Positions 32,147 through 41,164 of a stretch of DNA of 64,000 bases are shown piece by piece (position 1 is the stretch's first letter; each line of letters opens with the position of its first letter). The stretch lies in the NCBI GenBank assembly GCA_013112725.1, contig JABFFZ010000002.1:100678-164677 (forward strand). Reading direction: 5' to 3'. The stretch comes from Chloroflexota bacterium. GTDB taxonomy: Bacteria > Chloroflexota > Anaerolineae > Promineifilales > Promineifilaceae. The position numbers and the translations under genes are program-made. Below the pieces are notes generated by a model. It worked only from the letters and a program-made list of their open reading frames with translations. It was not told where the DNA came from and ran no database searches.

Positions 32147-35044
32147 TTAGTCCACTATAGGTAAGAAGATCTGCCAGCCGGCTTGGAACAGCCCGTATTG
32201 CCCCGATTGGCACAATTCGGCCGTCAGCCAGCCCGTGGTCATGTTGATTTCCGGTGCGGCTGCGCCGCAGGCGGTGGCGGGGGTTTCCCACTGCCCAGCC
32301 ATGACATTCCACCAGAGTAGATGCAAATCGGCCGCTTCTCGCCAGAGCAGGCTGGCCGGGTCAAAGGGCAGGGTCAGTGTGGCCGGGGCTTGCAGGGCGT
32401 AGCCGTATCGCTGGGCGTCGCCGACCGTCACATCCCACAAGGCGCCATAGCCGGTGGGCAGGTACCCATTCACGTCGGGCAGATAACTGGTGTTGGCGGC
32501 AACCTGGGTCAGATGCAGGGTGATGGTTTCGGTGATCGCCCCTGGTGGCAGGGAGAGAGTGATGGGGTGGGCGGTAACGGCCGTTGCCAGCTGCAAATTA
32601 CCGCCTGTACTGACTGAACCGCCACCAGACGGGGTAGCCGTACCACTGGCCTCCGGTTGGTAGAAGTAAAAGCGCAGCGCTATTTCTATCAGCCGCTGAT
32701 CGGTTGAGTTCAGGTCTATCACCCGTGTGTTGGTTTGGGCCATTCGGCCATCACCATCAGGGTAGAAATCGCTGGGATACATGAGAAAGCCATACGGCCG
32801 TTGCCCAAATTGCCGGTAACTACGGCTGTTGAGTTGGGTAAACTGGACAATGCCGCTGCTGTCGCTGGTTTTTGTACCCAGTGGCAGCATGGGCATACTG
32901 GGATACCCGCCCAGCAAGGTAAGCGTGATTCCGGCGTGGGGCTGCATCTGCTCGATGCCATTCGTCAAAGTCACCTGAGCCACCTGCGTGGTGATTTTCC
33001 CTTGCGGAATGAAGCCAAAATCTTGCGCTGTAACGATTTGATTGCTGGCTGGCCGAATGGGGATAACGATAGGGCAGTGTGGCGTGGTCTGACAATCCGA
33101 CGGCGTACCGTCGCTGTCTAACTCGTCATTGTCCCCCTGATTGGCCGGTGATGGGGCATGATTGAGGAGACGGACGATAAGCAGATGGTTTTCTGGCCGG
33201 ATATGGGTAAAGGTGAAACGGCCGTCGCTATCAGTTGTCGCCGTTGTAACCGGAATCCCGCCCGATACATCGCCGCGCACGAGACCCACACCCAAATTTC
33301 CCATCCCTGTTTCATCGGGGTCCTGAATGCCGTTACTGTTGGCGTCTAACCAGACACGGCCGCTGACAGAATTACGAAACAGGCCGGCATCTACATGGTT
33401 TTGTGCGGGCGTTGTGGGCGAAAGGAACGTTTCCAGACCGGCCACCCAGCGGTCAAGCGCCACTTGCGTTTCATTTTCAGCGTCACTATCTATCTGGTCA
33501 TCATTGCCCACGTTGGCATCCACAAAACGGTACCCCGCCGCTGGTTCGAACTGAACAGCGTAAGGCATCGGATCGCCGTTCGCCTTGCTGATGAATAGAT
33601 TGGTGAAGACGTATTCCCCGCTGGCATTGGTAATCTGTTGGTAGCTGATATTGTCGCCGGGCGTATTCCAATCCCCATCGGCGCCCGGCGTGTCCAAGAT
33701 TACGGTCACGCCACCAATTCCAGGTTCACCGGCTTCCTGAATGCCCCAGACATTGGGGCCATAAGCGCCCTGGCTGGATAACAACCAGCCATCGTCTAGC
33801 CAGACCCGGCCCCGGATGACCCCGCCGGTGGGCGGTGGGGTCGTGGGGGTGGGCGTTAAGGTAGGCGTGGGCGTCAAGGTAGGCGTGGCGGTGGCTGTGG
33901 GGGTTAGGGTAGGGGTTGGGCTGCTGGTGGGGGTCGCCGTGGCGCTGCCCGTAGATTCGCCAATTTCGCTGCTGCTGAGGACGGTGGCGCCGGAAGCGAT
34001 TCCGCCGACCACAAGTACCCGGCCGTCGTTCAAGGTGGTGGCGGTGTGTAAGGTGCGACCGGTTTGCAGTTGGCCGACCACATTCCCATTGAGTTCGACG
34101 CTGGTCAGGCGGTTGTAATTTGGGTCTATGCCGCTTATGAGCAGCACGCCGCCGGTAACGGCCGTTGCCGCATGTTGGCTCCGATTGACAGGCAGAGTAT
34201 CCACCCCGCCCCATCCGCTGCTGGCATCATAGGTCACGCCCTCGCCATACCCGGCAAAATAAATATTGCCGTTGTAGCGGGTCAGGCTCACGCCCCAATA
34301 GGAACTCCAATTGATAGCGGGGGCATTGACGATTGTCCAACTGTCGTCGGCCGGGTTGTACATCTTGAATCCACCCAAACCCCGCGCCATCGCCAACACC
34401 CGGCCATCGCCTAACCGTTCGCCCGTCGCTTCATACAGGTTATTTTGCCCGGCATACTCCCATGTATCAGTGGCAACGTAATAGCGCATGGCGTAGAGAA
34501 TATAGTCGGGCGAGCCACCGGTGTAGCCGGAGTAGCCGCCAAAGACCAGCACGGAACCATCGTTGAGCAGCACGGCTGTATGCTGCGCCATCGGACCGGG
34601 TGAAGTAACGGCCGTCCACGTGCCCGCTATCGGGTCAAAAATTTCGGCGCTGTTGACCACGCCGCCAAAATCAGCGTCGCCGCCAATAACCAGGATACGG
34701 CCGTCGTTGAGCAGGGTGGAGGTATGTTGGTTGCGGAACTGGCTAGAGCCATTGGCGTAGAGCGTCCAACTGTTGGCGGTTGGGTCGTACAGTTCGGCCG
34801 TGTTGAGCCGGGTCGCGTTGTTTATGTCGCTGATGCCGCCAATGACCACAACACGGCCGTCCGGCAGGCGGTGGGCGGTGTGGGCATAGCGCTGCTGATT
34901 GAGGTTGGCGGCGGCCTGCCATTGCCAGCTATTCGGGGTGGCAGGCACAGCCGCCGTGGGCCGGCTGGACGCCAGAAAGACAAACAATCCCAGTAAAACG
35001 GCTGTTATCATGGCCCCATATTTCCAGTGTAGATTTGTGGGCAT
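32147..35044 (-). CDS. Secreted Kelch-propeller and SdrD-B-like repeat protein
   Basis: A 965-aa exported protein. The signal peptide covers about 1-36. Residues 38-355 are Kelch-type blades (GRVVVIGGISDINNATRLNTAELYDP, GRILVIGGDADFGGVVNSAEIFDP). A Thr/Pro stalk (TPTSSPTPTLTPTATATP) follows at about 375-415. Two SdrD-B-like domains come next: GVIRGRVWLDDGW and VSGRVWLDANSNGIQDPDETG (an EF-hand-like loop DANSNGIQDPDE). The last 250 residues contain beta-rich domains with a ZU5-like LHLTQVAANTSY stretch. It is probably a surface adhesin or cell-wall stalk protein. GAGGAG lies upstream of the ATG at 35044. Confidence 0.82.
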   Translation of the reverse strand: MPTNLHWKYGAMITAVLLGLFVFLASSRPTAAVPATPNSWQWQAAANLNQQRYAHTAHRLPDGRVVVIGGISDINNATRLNTAELYDPTANSWTLYANGSSQFRNQHTSTLLNDGRILVIGGDADFGGVVNSAEIFDPIAGTWTAVTSPGPMAQHTAVLLNDGSVLVFGGYSGYTGGSPDYILYAMRYYVATDTWEYAGQNNLYEATGERLGDGRVLAMARGLGGFKMYNPADDSWTIVNAPAINWSSYWGVSLTRYNGNIYFAGYGEGVTYDASSGWGGVDTLPVNRSQHAATAVTGGVLLISGIDPNYNRLTSVELNGNVVGQLQTGRTLHTATTLNDGRVLVVGGIASGATVLSSSEIGESTGSATATPTSSPTPTLTPTATATPTLTPTPTLTPTPTTPPPTGGVIRGRVWLDDGWLLSSQGAYGPNVWGIQEAGEPGIGGVTVILDTPGADGDWNTPGDNISYQQITNASGEYVFTNLFISKANGDPMPYAVQFEPAAGYRFVDANVGNDDQIDSDAENETQVALDRWVAGLETFLSPTTPAQNHVDAGLFRNSVSGRVWLDANSNGIQDPDETGMGNLGVGLVRGDVSGGIPVTTATTDSDGRFTFTHIRPENHLLIVRLLNHAPSPANQGDNDELDSDGTPSDCQTTPHCPIVIPIRPASNQIVTAQDFGFIPQGKITTQVAQVTLTNGIEQMQPHAGITLTLLGGYPSMPMLPLGTKTSDSSGIVQFTQLNSRSYRQFGQRPYGFLMYPSDFYPDGDGRMAQTNTRVIDLNSTDQRLIEIALRFYFYQPEASGTATPSGGGSVSTGGNLQLATAVTAHPITLSLPPGAITETITLHLTQVAANTSYLPDVNGYLPTGYGALWDVTVGDAQRYGYALQAPATLTLPFDPASLLWREAADLHLLWWNVMAGQWETPATACGAAAPEINMTTGWLTAELCQSGQYGLFQAGWQIFLPIVD

Positions 35045-35058
35045 ATCTCTCAGCTCCT

Positions 35059-35259
35059 CTAGTGCAATCCAGCGGTCGGCGGCTTGTCCGGCTGCGGCGC
35101 CATGGTCTGCTGCAAATAATCCAATAGTTCGCCTGCGGAGTGAATACGCTGGAGTTCGCCGGTCTCGGCAAGCTGCACTTCTCCTTGCCACTCCCACCGC
35201 CCATCGGCATCTGCCCACAAACGAACAATAAATATTTTGCGTAACGGCCGTGTTGCCAT
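35059..35259 (-). CDS. Small conserved protein (66 aa)
   Basis: A 66-aa protein whose core reads RKIFIVRLWADADGRWEWQGEVQLAETGEL, then SAGELLDYLQQTM. Short proteins with F-I-V-R-L-W...W-x-G-x-(I/V)-x-H-x-x-(S/T)-G-E are common in Chloroflexota and cyanobacteria (recollection), function unknown. An AGGA sequence precedes the ATG. The stop lies 15 bp from the Kelch protein start, so they probably share a promoter in the 35260-35364 gap, which also serves the divergent regulator. Confidence 0.68.
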   Translation of the reverse strand: MATRPLRKIFIVRLWADADGRWEWQGEVQLAETGELQRIHSAGELLDYLQQTMAPQPDKPPTAGLH

Positions 35260-35364
35260 TCCTGCTACCTTTTATTTTTACAAGTGGCGATAGGGTATAA
35301 CGGCCGTGTCTCAAAATTGTCTCTACTAGTTGGAAGGCGGTGGCAGAATTGGTATCATTTTGGC

Positions 35365-38300
35365 ATGAAAGCCTTTCTTTTTGGCCCCTTGCGCCTAGAA
35401 GACGACCAGCAACGGCCGTTGCCCCTGCCCCCCACCGCCGACAGCCGTACCCTCCTGGCCTACCTCCTGCTCTATGCAGACCAACTACACGGCCGTTCCC
35501 ATCTAGCCGCCTTGCTAAAACCAGACGAGAGTGAAGAAAAGGCACGCCGCGCCCTCACCCAGGCGCTTTGGCACGTGCGCCGCATTCTGCCCGCAGACGC
35601 CATCCATACCCCCGCCGATGCCGTTCAGCTAGACGCCGCCCACATCCAACGCGATATAACCGCCTTCGACACCCTCATGGCCGATGTACTCACCGCCGAC
35701 CAACTTACACCCGTCCAGGCCACCCAATTAGCTCAAGGCATTGCCCTCTACCGCGCCGATCTATTACTCGACCTCTACGACGATTGGGTCTACCTGCCCC
35801 GCGAACAGCGGCGCGAACGTTACTTGCACGGGTTGGAACTGCTGGCCGGCTGGGAAAAGCAAAACGGCCGTTTCTCCGCCGCCCTGAACTATATTCTCAC
35901 ACTCACCCAGGCCGACCCCCTGCGCGAAAGCGCCCACCAGGAAGCCATGCGCCTGTATGCCGTCCTCGACCGTCCCCAGGCCGCCCGCCAGCATTACGAA
36001 CAGTTCCGCAGCTATCTGCATACCGAAATGGGGCTGCCGCCCAACCCGCAAACCCAACAACTGGCCGCTGTTCTCAACGCCGCTGCCAAACTCAGCGACC
36101 CGGAAACGGCCGTTTACCTGCCCACCGCCGCCCCCGCCATCCCCTACGCCCTCAGCGCCGCCGCCCCCATGCCTCTCATTGGCCGCGAACTGGAACGCAA
36201 TCAACTCGTCGCTCAGCTCAACCAGCTCACACAAGGTCAAGGGGGACTCATCTTCCTGAGCGGCGTGCCCGGCGTGGGTAAAACCCGTCTTCTGCAAGAA
36301 CTGGCACGGGATGCGGAATGGCGCGGTCTGGCTACCGCCTGGGGGGGCGGGCAAGAACTATCAGGACAGCCCCCCTTCGCCTTGTTTCAGGAAGCGGTTC
36401 GGCCGTTATTGACCCCGTTGCGTTGGCAACAGTTGCAAACCATGTTAGATGAATATTGGCTCAACTTAGCGGCCACTTTGCTCGGCCTTGAGGCTGGCCA
36501 TAGCTATGGGGAAATGGCCGATCACGACTGCCTCGAAGCGTTCAGCCGTTTATTGATAGCATTAGGGCAATTACGGCCGCTTCTGCTTATTTTGGATGAT
36601 GTACAATGGGCTGACCGGGCCAGCTTAGAGGCGTTGGTTTATCTGTCTCATCGCTTGCGCCAACGGCCGTTACTCATCATCCTTGCCTTTCGGAGCGCAG
36701 AAGCGCGGGCCGAAACGGCCGTGTGGCAAACCCTCGACACCCTCGACGCCGCCGGACTGCGTTTGCGCCTGCGATTAGAGCCGCTTACCAGCGAGGCGAC
36801 GGCCGAATTTGTGACGCAGGGCTTAGGCTTGCGCCAACACGCCCCCCTATTTTCGCAACGCCTGTTTGCCGAAACGGAAGGTCTGCCCCTGCTCTTGTTA
36901 GAAAGTTTGCGCCTGCTCCATGATAAAGGGGTACTTTATCGTGATGAGCAAGGGGAATGGCACACCCCCCTTCGACCATGCCACCGACGATTACGCCGAA
37001 TTGCGCCTGTTACCCAATCAATCGGCCATGACCGATTTGCTGGAACGACGCTGGCGACAATTGCCGCCCATCGCTCAAGAAACATTGGCGTTAGCGGCCG
37101 TTTTAGGGCGCGACGTGCAATTTTCATGGCTAGTAGCCGCCGGCGATCAGCCCCAAACAGAGCTATTGGCTGCGCTGAGTTTGCTCGTCCAGCGGCAATT
37201 TTTACAAGAAACAGCCGAAGCCTACCGCTTTAGCCATGACAAAATCCGCGAAAGCATCTACCACCAACTCCCACCCGACCGTCGTGTCGCTTACCATCAA
37301 GCCCTTGCCGATGTGATTGCCAAACGCCAGCCAACGGCCGTTGACCACATCGCCTACCATTACCGACAAGGAAAGCAATGGCCGAAAGCGTTGCAATTCA
37401 CCCTGCAAGCAGCCGAACGCGCCCGCGCCCTATCGGCTGTCGCCGCCGCGCTGGACGATTATGCCCTTGCCCTACAAATTTTAGACAACTCCGCCCCGTT
37501 GCCGCCGCTCCAGGCGGATGAGACCCGCGCCCAAATTCTCATTGCCCGGCAAAAATTCCTGCGAATGAACGGACAAATTGAACAGCAGCAAAAAGAGCTG
37601 GCCGACCTGCGCCAATTGGCGCAGCGGTTGCCCGACCCGCTCTGGCAGGCGGACGCGGCTCTGCGAGAAGCTGATTTTCTCAGCGAGGTTAAAGCTGAAC
37701 ATGACGCGGCCGTCGCGCTGGCCGAACAGGCGCTGGCTATTGCCCAGGAAAATCGGCTGCCGCGCCGCGAAGCGGAAGCGTGGCAAACGATAAGCTGCTG
37801 CCGTTATACGCAAGGCCGCTACCAGGAGAATGCCGTCGCCCTGCGCCGCGCTGTCGCCCTATGGGAAAGTCTGCCCCACACGAACGCTGAGTTGATGAGC
37901 GCTTACCTGCAACTGATTTATAATGAACGAATGTGCGGCCGTCCTCAGGAAGGATTGGCTTTAGTCAACAAATTATTAGCCCTGGCCGAAAGCGATGGCA
38001 ATTTGTTGGGGCAGGGGAGCGCTTACTCTGCCAGGGGCAGTTTTTATGACGACCAGGGCGACCATCTGGCCTCCATTGAAGCCTACGCCCAGGCCCGCGC
38101 CATTTTTCAGCGCATTGGGGCGCGAATCAACGAGGCGCGGGCTTTGGCCAATATCGGTTATGGCTACTGGCGTTTGCACCGGTATGGCGAAGCGATTGCG
38201 TTGACTGAGGAGAGTCTGGCTATTTTTTAGGAAACGGAAACGCAAAAAAGTATTTTGCTTTCCTACCTGAATCTGTCGGAACTTTATTATGACGTGGGGC

Positions 38301-39239
38301 AGCTTGAGCGAGACGGTGATTATACGGCCGACGGCGTGGCTCTGGCGCGGCAGCTGAAGTTGACCAATTACGAACTGGCTTGCTTTGTCGGCCGGGCGCA
38401 GGCGTTGGCGCGGCAGGGCGCATTAACGGCAGCGGCGAATTTGTTGGCGGAAATAAAACTATTGGCGGACAGGGAAGAGGAGTGGAATATCCGGGGGACT
38501 TATGACAGGGCGCAGGGTCTCTTTCTTGTTCTTAGGCCAGGATCGGCCGGCGGAGGCGTTGGCGGCGTTTCGGCAAGCCGGCGACTGCTTTGCTCAGGAG
38601 GGAAATAAGGATTCTGTTATCGCTTTGCAATCGTTTCAGGCTTACGCGCTGTGGCAGATGGGCCGGGGAAAAGAGGCGTTGGCGTTGTCGGCAGCGGCCG
38701 TCGCCGCTTTGGAACAGACCCCCGGTGGTGAATGTATCCAAGACATTTATTGGCATCACAGCCAGATTTTAGCCGATGACGAACGGCGAGCGACGAATGA
38801 CGAGGATTGGTCGTTGGTTGTGAGTCGTGCGTCGGAATATGTGGAAAAGGCGTACCGGATTGTGACGCAACAGGCTGAGTCATTGCCGGATGAGGCGTGG
38901 CAAGAACAGTTTTGGCGACGGCCGTTGCATAACGCGATTCGAGCGGCATGGCAAGCGCGTCAACCGCAGAAAGCGCGGGTCTGTTTGCCCCGTTTAGAAA
39001 CGGCCGTTGCCGGGCGCACGGCCGTTGACCAGACCATTGAAATTGAATGGACGCCCACCCACCCCGATGACGCTTATATCCAGGATAAAGTGGTTCGCCG
39101 CCGCCGCCAGTTGGCCCGCTTGCTGGCTAAAGCAGAGGCGCAGGGAGGGCGTCCGACGATTGCCGATTTAGCCGCCGCCCTAAACAGCAGCCCGCCGACC
39201 ATCAAGCGCGATTTAGCGGCAATAAGACGTGATGCGTAA
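35365..39239 (+). pseudogene. Broken SARP/BTAD-NTPase-TPR transcriptional regulator
   Basis: About 1290 codons once encoded an AfsR/SARP-like regulator. Intact text: winged-helix start MKAFLFGPLRLEDD, BTAD helices (about residues 100-245), NTPase with Walker A GVPGVGKT and Walker B LLILDDVQW, TPR repeats, and a C-terminal HTH-like end TIADLAAALNSSPPTIKRDL. Three lesions break it. First, one extra C in the C6 run at 36965-36970 (WHTPLRP instead of WHTPFDHATDDYAELR). Second, TAG at 38228-38230 in frame. Third, one extra T in the run at 38522-38524 (GLFL to FLFLGQDRP). Correcting these restores a continuous protein. The gene faces away from the secreted-protein cluster and may have regulated it. 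Confidence 0.85.
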
Positions 39240-39256
39240 ACAGGAAATCACGCATC
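39228..39256. repeat. GTGATGCGT inverted repeat
   Basis: CGTGATGCGT faces ATCACGCATC with a 10-base spacer; it overlaps the stops of the broken regulator (39239) and the MaoC-like gene (39248). Confidence 0.65.
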
Positions 39257-39673
39257 AAATTCTCCAGGGAACCCTTTTATCCGCGCCGTCAGGATGGTTT
39301 CGCCGACGGTGTTGGTGATAGTGCAGTCCAGCCAGATCCAGCCTTTGTCGGAGAGTTCGGTGATGGTGGCTACGGCCGTGACCGTATCCCCCACATACAC
39401 CGGCCCCAAAAAGGTAAAGTGCATCTCCGTCGCCAGGAAGTTCCACAGGCCACCAATGTGCGTTAGCAGGCTGGCGGTGAGCAGGCCAGGCACAATGCGC
39501 CGGCCAAAGCGGGTCTGGGCAGCAAAACTGTCATCGGTATGCAGCGGGTTCACATCCCACGTCGCCCCGATAAACAGCGCCACCTCCCCATCCGTCAACG
39601 TCCGGGTAAACTGCCCCTTTTCACCCACAACAATCCTCTGCGGGGTACGGTATGTCAATTTTGGTCGGTTCAT
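39248..39673 (-). CDS. MaoC-like dehydratase (hotdog fold)
   Basis: A 141-aa hotdog-fold protein. GATWDVNPLHTDDSFAAQTRFGRRIVPGLL holds the D-x-N-x-x-H hydratase motif and the FG-x-x-I-x-P-G-(M/L)-L block of R-specific enoyl-CoA hydratases (PhaJ/MaoC; family knowledge). It should hydrate trans-2-enoyl-CoA or act on a related acyl-CoA. No ribosome binding site stands out. Neighbours are unrelated, so its pathway is unknown. The gene appears intact and of normal length for the short MaoC type. Confidence 0.87.
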   Translation of the reverse strand: MNRPKLTYRTPQRIVVGEKGQFTRTLTDGEVALFIGATWDVNPLHTDDSFAAQTRFGRRIVPGLLTASLLTHIGGLWNFLATEMHFTFLGPVYVGDTVTAVATITELSDKGWIWLDCTITNTVGETILTARIKGFPGEFDA

Positions 39674-39774
39674 TTCTTGTTCAAGGAAGCTACAACGAAT
39701 GAGAGAATCAACGAATTGTTCCGCTCATTTGTTTAATCCTCAAATTCGCTGTCGTCTCTGGTTCAGTCTTCCAC

Positions 39775-40722
39775 TTAATGCAATCCAATTGACCATGAGT
39801 CCAAATTTAGGACTTTTAATAGTTCAAGTTCTTTATCCAGCCTTTCATTTTGATAATTTACTTCCAAAACTATTGCCGGAATGGCCTTCCTCAATCTGGT
39901 TTCCAACGGAAGTAAGTATAAATCCCATCCATGACCTAATAACGAGAGTATAGATTTTAAGCCTGCCCTCTCCGCAATTTCATCTGCTTCAGCCTCATCA
40001 ATATAAATTATTGCACTGATCTGAGGCCAATGCTCTCGAAAAACGTCAAGAGCATGTCCTTGTACAAAATCTGGCATCCCCCCAAAAACAGTAATTCCTA
40101 TTCCTTCAATGCTGGTCATTAGACCATTGACTGTCGAAAATGTACCAAGTATTGGCTGTAAAAAAAGGAGAGGCAACGCTCTACTTACTTTGTTTAGTTT
40201 GTCGTTGTAATTGCTCAATTTTCGCATCAATCTTACGTGCTTTATGCGATCTTCAGGGGAAGACTCTCTTGAGATTGCTTCTATCTGTTCTTTTAGCTTG
40301 TCAATCGGCATAAACGAAGCTCCAAAAACTAGCTGTCTTTGATTTTCAGCAGCAAAAATGGCTTCTTCAAGCATAGCTCTTAGAGTTAGCCGATCGCCAA
40401 GCAGTTTTCCTTGATCATCAAAAGAAAGGTTAACTTCAAAAAAATCACCAGGGTAATCCTTGTCTGATGAAAACTCGGTATAGTGTTGTCTATCTGCGAT
40501 AAACTCCCATGAGAGGTGTGGTCTCAACTCTTTACAATGAGCTATCAAAGATGGCAGTAATCCATGACGTGTACAATACTCTACCAAAGATATAGTTTTA
40601 CCGATGCGGGTGCCTCCACTTAAATTTTCGTACTCTATAGACAGCTTAAAGCAGAGACTTTGTAACTCAGTCACATTGAATGAATTGCTTATTTGGTCAC
40701 TAAGATCTGATAACTCTGGCAT
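39775..40722 (-). CDS. Effector-associated-domain (EAD7-type) protein with unknown effector
   Basis: A 315-aa protein. Residues 5-68 (LSDQISNSFNVTELQSLCFK, LSGGTRIGKTISLVEYCTRHG and the RP end) match the death-like effector-associated domain that links sensors and effectors in bacterial conflict systems (family knowledge; EAD7 is the closest I recall). Residues 75-315 are not recognised: an alpha/beta region with ALPLLFLQPILGT, GITVFGGMPDFVQGHALDVF, IIYIDEAEADEIAERAG and a helical end. No TM, caspase or TIR motif is apparent. The gene is noticeably AT-richer than its neighbours, which suggests transfer. No partner gene with an EAD was found in the window. Confidence 0.72.
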   Translation of the reverse strand: MPELSDLSDQISNSFNVTELQSLCFKLSIEYENLSGGTRIGKTISLVEYCTRHGLLPSLIAHCKELRPHLSWEFIADRQHYTEFSSDKDYPGDFFEVNLSFDDQGKLLGDRLTLRAMLEEAIFAAENQRQLVFGASFMPIDKLKEQIEAISRESSPEDRIKHVRLMRKLSNYNDKLNKVSRALPLLFLQPILGTFSTVNGLMTSIEGIGITVFGGMPDFVQGHALDVFREHWPQISAIIYIDEAEADEIAERAGLKSILSLLGHGWDLYLLPLETRLRKAIPAIVLEVNYQNERLDKELELLKVLNLDSWSIGLH

Positions 40723-40770
40723 TGATTCTTGCTTTTATTTCACACCAAAGATCTCTATACTCTCAGTGAA

Positions 40771-41037
40771 ATGACTACCTTTGCCCCCACTAAACCTACA
40801 ACTTCGGGCAGCCCAACGGCCGTACTCGCCACCCACGTCCGCTTTCAAGATGATGCCCTGGTGGTGCGGTTGTCTGACGGCCGTGAAATTTCCGCCCCCC
40901 TCGAATGGTTCCCACGCCTGCGCGACGCCACCGACGAGCAGCGTAACAACTGGCGCTTGATCGCCCGTGGCATCGGCATCCACTGGGAAGATGTAGACGA
41001 AGACATAGCCGTCAGTACGCTGTTAAAGAGCTGGTAA
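40771..41037 (+). CDS. DUF2442 domain protein
   Basis: An 88-aa protein with the DUF2442 pattern: THVRFQDDALVVRLSDGREISAPLEWFPRL, then WRLIARGIGIHWEDVDEDIAVSTLL. The family is often next to a DUF4160 partner in a toxin-antitoxin-like pair (family knowledge); none is adjacent here. The start at 40771 follows the family consensus, since a frame to 40729 adds unrelated residues. It is divergent from the effector-associated-domain gene with 48 bp between them, so the two may share a regulatory region. Confidence 0.8.
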   Translation: MTTFAPTKPTTSGSPTAVLATHVRFQDDALVVRLSDGREISAPLEWFPRLRDATDEQRNNWRLIARGIGIHWEDVDEDIAVSTLLKSW

Positions 41038-41069
41038 ACAACGGATTTGTTGGCCGTTGCCCCTCAAAA

Positions 41070-41161
41070 TGGGATCACGGATGACACGGATTGAACGGAT
41101 TTTCACAGAAAAAAGAAAAATCCGTGTTCATTCGTCTCATCTGTCCAATCCGTGATCCCAT
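41070..41161. repeat. GGGATCACGGAT inverted repeat
   Basis: Left arm GGGATCACGGATGACACGGA, right arm TCTGTCCAATCCGTGATCCC, with a purine-rich loop (AGAAAAAAGAAAAA). A large imperfect hairpin between the convergent DUF2442 and M16C genes. It may terminate or stabilise both transcripts. Confidence 0.75.
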
Positions 41162-41164
41162 TCC

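Noticed and set aside
35365..39239. Programmed frameshifting or stop readthrough in the regulator
   Set aside because: Three separate lesions of different kinds, without slippery heptamers or downstream structure that I could see; decay or sequencing error is simpler.
39700..40800. Absence of ACGGCCGT as proof of recent transfer of the EAD gene
   Set aside because: Comparable octamer-free stretches exist in dppB and in the PPC lipoprotein gene, so absence alone is not informative; only the AT-rich composition was retained as weak evidence.
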